Assembly (NCBI GenBank): GCA_030622705.1
Contig: JAUXFU010000063.1
Location: 1 to 5,796, forward strand
Length of the DNA stretch: 5,796 bases
Reading direction: 5' to 3'
From: Candidatus Omnitrophota bacterium
Lineage (GTDB): Bacteria; Omnitrophota; Koll11; Gygaellales; JAHJCI01
Made by a program: the position numbers and the translations under genes. Position 1 is the stretch's first letter. The number at the start of each line of letters is the position of its first letter. Positions 1 through 5,796 of the stretch are shown here, piece after piece. Below the pieces are notes generated by a model. That model was not told where the DNA came from. It saw nothing but the letters and a program-made list of their open reading frames with translations, and did no database searches.

Positions 1-1263
<1,263 letters not shown>

Positions 1264-1331
1264 AAAATGAAAGTTTGTTTTGGCTATTACTTTTTATTTC
1301 GAATCAACGTGGCTATTTTTTATAATTTAAT

Positions 1332-1344
1332 TTATCAAAGAACA
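1332..1344 (-). promoter_or_regulatory. boxA-like rRNA antitermination site
   Basis: The minus strand reads TGTTCTTTGATAA, matching 10 of 13 positions of the boxA consensus TGCTCTTTAACAA known from bacterial rrn leaders. In characterised systems boxA RNA binds NusB-NusE and lets polymerase pass terminators within rRNA. It lies about 70 bases ahead of 16S, where such sites are normally found. Unusually, it starts right at the end of the T-tract of a terminator-like hairpin. Confidence 0.72.
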
Positions 1345-1375
1345 AAAAAAACGCCCCGATATTTCTCGGGACGCC
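1344..1375 (-). terminator. intrinsic-terminator-like hairpin inside the rRNA leader
   Basis: On the minus strand a 5' arm GGCGTCCCGA (1375-1366), a 6-base loop GAAATA (1365-1360) and a 3' arm TCGGGGCGTT (1359-1350) form up to 10 pairs, three of them G-U. Eight Ts at 1351-1344 follow; the first two may also pair with the outer Gs. The shape is that of a Rho-independent terminator for minus-strand transcription, yet it lies downstream of the strong rrn promoter and upstream of 16S. It could be an attenuator, a pause site, or a leader structure neutralised by the adjoining boxA. On the plus strand no T-tract follows, so it would not terminate rightward transcription. The fold is clear to the eye; its activity is untested. 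Confidence 0.6.
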
Positions 1376-1489
1376 TAAAATCTAAATCCGACGTCTTAAT
1401 CGGGAATATCAGCTATCTAAAATTTTCAATTTTACTTTTTTCTCTTCAAAGTAATTAAAATAAACTCTACTTACTCATAAGTGTTGTTA

Positions 1490-1517
1490 ATTATACAAGT
1501 ATTTCATTCTTTGTCAA
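1490..1517 (-). promoter_or_regulatory. rRNA operon promoter, perfect sigma70-type -35/-10
   Basis: On the minus strand the -35 is TTGACA (1517-1512) and the -10 is TATAAT (1495-1490). Both match the consensus exactly and are separated by 16 bp. The -10 is preceded by TTG. The predicted start is an A at 1484 or 1482. Position just behind a 16S gene, consensus hexamers and A-tracts upstream all fit a high-output rrn promoter. The discriminator after the -10 (TAACAA) is AT-rich, unlike the GC-rich discriminators that make E. coli rrn P1 promoters sensitive to ppGpp. Regulation by growth rate may therefore work differently here; that point is inference. Confidence 0.9.
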
Positions 1518-1521
1518 GAAA

Positions 1522-1549
1522 TTTTTTTGGGTTTTTTTAGGTTTCTTTT
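1522..1549 (-). promoter_or_regulatory. UP-element-like phased A-tracts upstream of the rRNA promoter
   Basis: Directly behind the -35 box, the minus strand carries A7 (1528-1522), A7 (1538-1532) and an interrupted A-rich block (1549-1542). Their edges are spaced exactly 10 bp, about one helical turn. Such runs on one face of the helix curve DNA and resemble UP elements bound by the C-terminal domain of the RNA polymerase alpha subunit at about -40 to -60. Function is inferred from position and composition. The remaining stretch to the coaX stop (about 1550-1656) is AT-rich and shows no gene, no clear terminator and no second strong promoter. Confidence 0.6.
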
Positions 1550-1656
1550 AGGAGGTAAAGCTTAAATTACATATATAAAATGCTGTATTTTCGCTGATTA
1601 TTCCAAACTACGCAAACTTTTCTAACTACATAGTACACGATATGTTTTTATTCAGC

Positions 1657-2412
1657 TTAAAATTTTTTACCTATCCTTCTTCCTTCTTGATAAATCAAAT
1701 TTATCCCCTTAAGCGTCAGATTTTTATCCATCCTATCAATACACCTGCAATAGCTTCCTATTAAATTCAGATAACCCCCGGTGCAAACTACTTTCGCATT
1801 CCTTCCTACTTCCTTCTTTATTCGCCGCGTCAAATCATCTGTAAGCGCAGCAAAACCATATACTATTCCGCTTATAATACTATTCTTTGTATCCCTGCCA
1901 ATCAATTCCTTTGGCTTACTCAATTTTATCTTTGGCAATAAAGCGGTGCGCTCAGCAAGAGAATCTAAAGAAATATCCAAACCCGGCATAATCATCCCCC
2001 CAAGATATTCTTTTCTTTTGGATATAACATCAAAAGTAACAGCTGTACCAAAATCTATCACAATCGCAGGAAATCCATAAATTTTGGTTACTGCGTAGGC
2101 ATTCACCAACCTATCCTGACCTACCTCCTGAGGACGGCGATAGAGATTCTTAATTGGCACAACAGCATCCCTGCCAATTACACAAGGCTTCTTACCTAAA
2201 GACTTCCTTATATTCTTTTCTAAAATCACCAAACCCCTAGGCACCACGCTACAAATTATTATCTGCCCAATCTCCTTTTGGATAAATAGTTCCTTAATAA
2301 ACGAACTATATCCTTTTGTGCTTATTGCAACAGAATATCCTTTTAACAAACAATTATCCTTAAATAAGCCGAAGCTGATATTGGTATTGCCTATATCGAT
2401 TGCTAATAACAT
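1657..2412 (-). CDS. coaX: type III pantothenate kinase
   Basis: CoaX phosphorylates pantothenate with ATP to 4'-phosphopantothenate, the first committed step of coenzyme A synthesis, in the cytoplasm. The 251-residue protein is close to the usual family length of about 255. It shows the ASKHA-fold signatures in order: the N-terminal phosphate loop DIGNT (6-10), GQDR (98-101) with D100 as the conserved acidic residue, DFGTAVTFD (120-128), GGMIMPG (138-144), GRDT (172-175) and the late glycine motif CTGGY (210-214). D6, D100, D120 and T123 match positions needed for metal, ATP and substrate binding in the family. Starting at this ATG puts the phosphate loop at its normal place; no good Shine-Dalgarno precedes it. 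coaX often sits beside birA, but here it follows uvrB after 96 bases that hold a large hairpin. No obvious terminator separates it from the rRNA promoter downstream. Confidence 0.96.
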   Translation of the reverse strand: MLLAIDIGNTNISFGLFKDNCLLKGYSVAISTKGYSSFIKELFIQKEIGQIIICSVVPRGLVILEKNIRKSLGKKPCVIGRDAVVPIKNLYRRPQEVGQDRLVNAYAVTKIYGFPAIVIDFGTAVTFDVISKRKEYLGGMIMPGLDISLDSLAERTALLPKIKLSKPKELIGRDTKNSIISGIVYGFAALTDDLTRRIKKEVGRNAKVVCTGGYLNLIGSYCRCIDRMDKNLTLKGINLIYQEGRRIGKKF

Positions 2413-2436
2413 GTCTGGAATCTTTTAAGTAAATTG

Positions 2437-2506
2437 GATACTCGATCCTAGATACTCGATACTCGTAAAGATTCCCTATTTAAACGAGCATCGAGCATCG
2501 AGCATC
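2437..2506 (-). repeat. heptamer-based inverted repeat between uvrB and coaX
   Basis: On the plus strand the left arm has GATACTC units at 2437-2443, 2451-2457 and 2458-2464; the right arm has three tandem GAGCATC units at 2486-2492, 2493-2499 and 2500-2506. The core arms 2451-2466 and 2484-2499 pair over 16 bases around a 17-base loop. The outer unit adds 7 pairs after a 7-base bulge (2444-2450). Each unit differs between arms at one base. As minus-strand RNA these become G-U pairs, so the stem is continuous; as plus-strand RNA they are A-C mismatches. No T-tract follows, so it is not a classic terminator. It could stabilise the uvrB mRNA end, dampen read-through into coaX, or be a spreading intergenic repeat. 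Confidence 0.85.
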
Positions 2507-2508
2507 TA

Positions 2509-4497
2509 TTATGGCTTCATATTCTTAATATCCGGTTTTAGTTCTTCAATCTTGTCTCTTAAAACCGCTGCCTGTTCGAATTGAAGATTACGTGCCGCTA
2601 ATTCCATTTCATATTCTAACTCGGAGATATAATTATTCAACTCATATTCATCTTTAGCTAATCCGGTTAAATCCTGAACAAAGGTTTTTGTTTTCTCCAG
2701 GTCCTCAATTCCTTCCAGTATCGCTTTTTGAATTGTGCGGGGACTGATACCGTGAGTTTGATTAAATTTCAACTGAATCTTTCGCCGCCGGCGGCTTTCA
2801 GTTATTGCCTTTCGCATTGAATTAGTAATCGTATCAGCATACATAAATACTGTACCGTGGACATTTCTGGCTGCCCGGCCTGAAACCTGTATAAGCGAGG
2901 TGCTCGAACGTAAAAACCCTTCCTTATCCGCATCAAGAATCACCACCAACGAAACCTCCGGCAGATCCAGGCCCTCCCTGAGCAGATTAATCCCCACAAG
3001 ACAATCGAAATCCTTACGGCGCAATTCCCTCAAGAGCTTCGCCCGCTGAATTGCTTCAATGTCGGAATGAAGATACTTCACCTTCAAGCCCTTTTCCCGC
3101 AAGAAGGCGGCTAAATCCTCAGACATCCTCTTAGTTAAAGTAGTAATAAGAGTGCGTTCATTATTCCTGGCACGTTTATCGATTTCAACAAACAAATCAT
3201 TAATCTGTCCAGCCGTAGGCTTAACAATAATATCCGGATCCGCTACCCCGGTAGGCCTAATAATCTGCTGAATAACCCTACCTGCGGATTTATTAATCTC
3301 AAACTCAGCCGGCGTCGCCGAAACAAAAATTATTCGACTGACAAGTTTCTGGAATTCGTCAAACTTCAACGGGCGATTATCAAGGCATGACGGCAAACGG
3401 AAACCATAATCTACAAGTATTTCCTTTCGCGCGCGATCCCCGGCATACATCCCTCTAATTTGAGGAATCATCACATGCGATTCATCAATTATGGTCAAGA
3501 AATCTTCAGGGAAATAATCAATAAGGCAATATGGCCGGGAGCCGGCCGGCCGGCCGGAAAGATGCCGCGAATAATTCTCGATTCCATGACAATAGCCAAT
3601 TTCTTTTAGCATTGCCATATCGTAGCGCGTGCGTGCTAAAAGCCGCTGCGCTTGTAATAATTTATTATTCTTTTTTAGAAAATGCAACTGCTCTTGCAAT
3701 TCCCGCTCTATTAATTCAGAAGCCGCATAAGTCTTATTCTCTTTAACTACAAAATGCTTAGCAGGATACAAAACAAACCTTTCCAGATTATTTAAAATAT
3801 CCAGACTTACCGCATCAACCTCGGCAATTCTGGTAATCAGATTACCGTCAAATTCAATCTTTAAGGCATGCGTAGCATAAGCAGGAAATACCTCCAGGTT
3901 TTCACCTCTTACACGAAATCTTCCCCGCATGAATTCATAATCATTCCTTTCGTATTGCAGCTGCACTAAACGCAAAAGCAGGCTCTCTCTTTCCAGAACC
4001 TGACCTTTCTCTAAAAATAAGGTCATATCTTCGTAATCCTGCGGTGAACCTAAGTTAAAAATGCAGGAAACCGAACTAATAATTATAACATCCCGCCGGC
4101 TAATGAGACTGCTGGTCGCAGAAAGCCGCAAACGGTCTAAACGCTCATTAATCGAGGCATCCTTTTCAATATACGTATCTGTCTGTGGTATATTGGCTTC
4201 CGGCTGATAATAATCATAATAACTAACAAAATACTCTACGGCATTATCAGGAAAGAATGCCTTAAATTCGCTATATAACTGAGCAGCTAAGGTTTTATTG
4301 TGAGTAATTACCAGGGTAGGCTTATTAATATTGACAATCACATTGGCAAGGGTAAAGGTCTTACCCGAGCGGGTAACTCCTAAAAGTGTCTGATAATCTT
4401 CGCCCTGTAAAATATTCTTGGTCAGGGCTTCAATCGCCTGAGGCTGATCTCCGCAAGGCTTAAAATCACTGCGCAGTTTTAATAGACCCAAAGACAT
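2509..4497 (-). CDS. uvrB: UvrABC excinuclease subunit B
   Basis: UvrB is the damage-verifying helicase-like subunit of nucleotide excision repair: UvrA loads it onto damaged DNA and it then recruits UvrC for the two incisions. The 662 residues fit the normal length (E. coli 673). Visible in order are DFKPCGDQPQAI (11-22), Walker A GVTRSGKT (40-47), the beta-hairpin region YYDYYQPEA to RLSAT (93-127), DESH motif II (338-341), SATP (393-396), motif V GINLLREGLDLPEVS (502-516), motif VI QVSGRAARN (537-545) and a C-terminal UVR domain (about 621-655) for UvrC contact. Oddities: R43 replaces the usual glycine of GVTGSGKT, N102 replaces the hairpin tyrosine equivalent to E. coli Y101, and motif VI has QVS where QTI is usual. 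The ATG overlaps the stop of the upstream gene; GGAGG lies only 3 bases before it, so TTG at codon 3 (9-base spacing) is an alternative start. Confidence 0.98.
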   Translation of the reverse strand: MSLGLLKLRSDFKPCGDQPQAIEALTKNILQGEDYQTLLGVTRSGKTFTLANVIVNINKPTLVITHNKTLAAQLYSEFKAFFPDNAVEYFVSYYDYYQPEANIPQTDTYIEKDASINERLDRLRLSATSSLISRRDVIIISSVSCIFNLGSPQDYEDMTLFLEKGQVLERESLLLRLVQLQYERNDYEFMRGRFRVRGENLEVFPAYATHALKIEFDGNLITRIAEVDAVSLDILNNLERFVLYPAKHFVVKENKTYAASELIERELQEQLHFLKKNNKLLQAQRLLARTRYDMAMLKEIGYCHGIENYSRHLSGRPAGSRPYCLIDYFPEDFLTIIDESHVMIPQIRGMYAGDRARKEILVDYGFRLPSCLDNRPLKFDEFQKLVSRIIFVSATPAEFEINKSAGRVIQQIIRPTGVADPDIIVKPTAGQINDLFVEIDKRARNNERTLITTLTKRMSEDLAAFLREKGLKVKYLHSDIEAIQRAKLLRELRRKDFDCLVGINLLREGLDLPEVSLVVILDADKEGFLRSSTSLIQVSGRAARNVHGTVFMYADTITNSMRKAITESRRRRKIQLKFNQTHGISPRTIQKAILEGIEDLEKTKTFVQDLTGLAKDEYELNNYISELEYEMELAARNLQFEQAAVLRDKIEELKPDIKNMKP
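3542..3557. repeat. (CCGG)4 tetranucleotide repeat inside uvrB
   Basis: Four tandem CCGG units form a 16-bp perfect palindrome of pure G+C in an otherwise AT-leaning gene. It encodes part of the conserved SGRPAG stretch of UvrB (about residues 314-319). The length is not a multiple of three per unit, so gain or loss of one unit would shift the reading frame. Confidence 0.9.
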
Positions 4498-5741
4498 TAA
4501 CCTCCATATTTATTAAACACCTTAATAAGATAAGTAATGGCGTCTTTATCGCGCAGTTCCCCTAAAACATAAGCTGCTGCTGCCGTTAAATCAGGATCAT
4601 CCTGCAGTAATGCTTCACGCAAGGCCGGTAAGGCAATTCTATCCTTAAATGACTCTAAAATTAATGGCGCGTCCTGATATAAGGGACTTGAGCTATCCCT
4701 TAAGGCTTCTGTATATATCAAAATCAAATTCTTACCTGCAGCCTGGTAATCAATCTGCAGATTCTTTAGTAGTGGAATCCCAAATAAAATCTCACCTTCT
4801 GCTAAATTATCCTTAATCAAATTTAAAATTTCTGGCCTTAAAATTGTCAAGCCACGCGCCGCCGCTTTCCTTTTAACCAGCAGATTCTCCTGAACAATAA
4901 CCTCTTTTAATAACACAGGTAATATTCTCCATTCACGTAAATACGCTAAGGCCGTATAAGAACTGGCTGCTAATAAAGGATTCTTTTCTTCGCTCTCTTT
5001 CCAGAAAACTTCTATTTGAGAACGATCACCTAATCTACCAAGTGCTATTTTTGCCTCAGCGCGTACCACAATATCTGTATCAGTCAAGCTTTCCAGGAGC
5101 CGGGGAATACTTTCCTTATCATCAAGTTCTCCTATACTCCTACAAGCGACTGCACGCACCATAGCGCTCTGACTTTCCAGTAATCGGCGGATATTAGATA
5201 CGGCAGGATTGAATTGATTCTTTCCTAATTGCTCAATCAATTCAACCAACACAAACTCATTTTTTTCTTTTAGTAAGATTGTGTTTAATTTTGACAGGAA
5301 ATACTCACCCAATCCCCCCGCCTCTTCAGCCGCAGCAGCCCTCACTGCCGGATTATCGTCCTCTAAAAAGGCAACGAGCACCTCGGTTGCCTGCTCTTCT
5401 TCCAAATTAATCAAGGCTGCGGCGGCTAAAATCCTTACCAAATAACTCCTGTCATCTATCAACTCCTTTAATGAAGTAACGGATTCTTTATTCTCAATTC
5501 TGCCCAGAGCCTTCGCAGCGCAAGCCCTAACAAGAAACTCTTTGCTCTTTAGAGCACTGACTAAAACCTCACGCGCCCGCGGATCACCAATCTTTCCTAA
5601 AGCCTCAACGACTTTACTGCTAACCAGTATTTTTGAGTACCTATCATTGACTCCGCACGGTTTGAACCAGCCACCCATACCCGCCGCTACCAATAAAACT
5701 CCGCAAACAAAAACCGCCGTAAATATTGGTATTTTTTTCAT
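4497..5741 (-). CDS. HEAT-repeat protein with N-terminal signal or membrane anchor
   Basis: I do not recognise a named gene. The 414 residues begin with two lysines and a hydrophobic stretch (about 4-24), fitting a signal peptide or a single membrane anchor, so most of the protein is probably exported. C29 is preceded by F-K-P, not a normal lipobox, so a lipoprotein is unlikely. From about residue 40 onward it consists of alpha-helical HEAT (PBS-lyase-like) repeats of about 30 residues, best seen at VRACAAKALGRI (71-82), VRILAAAALINL (102-113), VRAAAAEEAGGLG (133-145), VRAVACRSIGELDD (195-208), VRAEAKIALGRLGD (226-239) and the final AAAAYVLGELRDKD (387-400). Units at about 240-365 are degenerate. 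Such solenoids usually bind proteins; no catalytic motif is visible. Its stop overlaps the uvrB start by one base, suggesting an operon, but an exported scaffold has no obvious link to DNA repair. The start is supported by AGGAG six bases upstream. Confidence 0.88.
   Translation of the reverse strand: MKKIPIFTAVFVCGVLLVAAGMGGWFKPCGVNDRYSKILVSSKVVEALGKIGDPRAREVLVSALKSKEFLVRACAAKALGRIENKESVTSLKELIDDRSYLVRILAAAALINLEEEQATEVLVAFLEDDNPAVRAAAAEEAGGLGEYFLSKLNTILLKEKNEFVLVELIEQLGKNQFNPAVSNIRRLLESQSAMVRAVACRSIGELDDKESIPRLLESLTDTDIVVRAEAKIALGRLGDRSQIEVFWKESEEKNPLLAASSYTALAYLREWRILPVLLKEVIVQENLLVKRKAAARGLTILRPEILNLIKDNLAEGEILFGIPLLKNLQIDYQAAGKNLILIYTEALRDSSSPLYQDAPLILESFKDRIALPALREALLQDDPDLTAAAAYVLGELRDKDAITYLIKVFNKYGG
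4501..4505 (-). promoter_or_regulatory. uvrB ribosome binding site within the end of the upstream gene
   Basis: GGAGG on the minus strand sits in the last two glycine codons of the HEAT-repeat gene and 3 bases before the uvrB ATG (9 bases before an in-frame TTG). Stop and start overlap as TAATG. A ribosome ending the first protein would stand on the start region of the second, which favours translational coupling. Confidence 0.75.
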
Positions 5742-5747
5742 ACCCAG

Positions 5748-5752
5748 CTCCT
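5748..5752 (-). promoter_or_regulatory. ribosome binding site of the HEAT-repeat gene
   Basis: AGGAG on the minus strand lies 6 bases before the ATG at 5741, a near-ideal spacing, and fixes the start codon. The further 44 bases to the window edge contain no convincing minus-strand promoter, so the operon may begin beyond the edge. Confidence 0.85.
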
Positions 5753-5796
5753 GGTATAATCTTCACCCTAGATATCCTAGAGCAAATTTGTTAATA

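Larger units (their letters stand above)
1264..1484 (-). other. pre-16S rRNA leader (transcribed spacer)
   Basis: About 220 bases separate the predicted start of the rRNA transcript (an A at 1484 or 1482) from the mature 16S 5' end. The stretch is strongly AT-rich and has no credible reading frame on the minus strand. It contains, in transcription order, two short segments able to pair with arms of a later hairpin (1399-1404 and 1390-1395), that hairpin with its T-tract (1344-1375), and a boxA-like element (1332-1344). The last 68 bases before 16S are plain AT-rich sequence, where the 5' strand of the RNase III processing stem would be expected; its partner lies outside the window. A 7-base direct repeat (GGCTATT on the plus strand at 1282-1288 and 1311-1317) is probably chance. 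Confidence 0.8.

Noticed and set aside
1321..1326. TATAAT on the plus strand in the rRNA leader
   Set aside because: No matching -35 at proper distance (TTCGAA is weak), and it lies in AT-rich leader sequence where such hexamers occur by chance.
1267..1458. 63-codon plus-strand reading frame in the rRNA leader
   Set aside because: It runs antisense through the leader hairpin, boxA and AT-rich spacer; it has no Shine-Dalgarno, its composition follows the T-rich DNA, and it resembles no family I know.
1550..1556. Perfect AGGAGGT Shine-Dalgarno on the plus strand
   Set aside because: No start codon follows at usable distance; the next ATG is over 20 bases away. It is a chance product of the A/T/G-rich upstream promoter region.
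1781..2080. 99-codon plus-strand frame inside coaX
   Set aside because: It is the antisense shadow of a well-conserved kinase gene; it has no plausible start signal or family resemblance.
2437..2506. CRISPR array or minisatellite interpretation of the heptamer units
   Set aside because: Units are 7 bases, arranged as facing arms, with no spacers of regular length and no cas genes nearby.
3531..3746. 71-codon plus-strand frame inside uvrB
   Set aside because: It is an antisense shadow of the conserved UvrB region with no independent support.
5655..5657. Lipobox cysteine (C29) in the HEAT-repeat protein
   Set aside because: The residues before it are F-K-P, with a lysine and a proline where small or aliphatic residues are needed, so lipid attachment is unlikely.
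5640..5670. FKPCG shared by the N-termini of the HEAT protein and UvrB
   Set aside because: In UvrB this is the family's normal DxKPxGDQP motif; the match in the HEAT protein is five residues in an unrelated context and the DNA is not closely similar, so it is coincidence.

Overview
The window reads as ordinary bacterial chromosome, with everything on the minus strand. In transcription order (right to left) it holds a HEAT-repeat protein with an N-terminal hydrophobic segment, uvrB, coaX, a strong rRNA promoter with its leader, and the first four-fifths of a 16S rRNA gene that runs off the left edge. Coding DNA is moderately AT-rich and the intergenic DNA is very AT-rich.

Organism: the 16S is clearly bacterial. 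The bases under the general bacterial probe site (E. coli 338-355) are GCAGCCTCCCGTAGGAGT, which differs by one base from the usual GCTGCC... form and is, from memory, the EUB338-IV type variant. Together with the overall look of the 16S and the mix of genes, this suggests an uncultured lineage near the PVC group, with Omnitrophota (former OP3) as my best guess. That placement is inference at about even odds; a 16S database search would settle it.

Layout: 1-1263 is partial 16S. 1264-1484 is the pre-16S leader, with a boxA-like antitermination site and, just upstream of it, a hairpin plus T-tract that looks like an intrinsic terminator. 1490-1517 is a perfect -35/-10 promoter, with 10-bp-phased A-tracts behind it at 1522-1549. 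About 1550-1656 holds nothing I can name. 1657-2412 is coaX (type III pantothenate kinase). 2413-2508 is a gap filled by a heptamer-based inverted repeat. 2509-4497 is uvrB. 4497-5741 is the HEAT-repeat gene, whose stop codon overlaps the uvrB start by one base. 5742-5796 is its upstream region with a good ribosome binding site.

How they work together: the HEAT gene and uvrB look translationally coupled, coaX probably follows on the same transcript, and the rRNA operon has its own promoter. I see no clear new defence or mobile system. The points most worth a second look are the terminator-like, possibly switchable hairpin between the rRNA promoter and boxA; the heptamer inverted repeat that pairs fully only as minus-strand RNA; and two substitutions in UvrB at normally near-invariant positions (Walker A and the DNA-gripping beta-hairpin).
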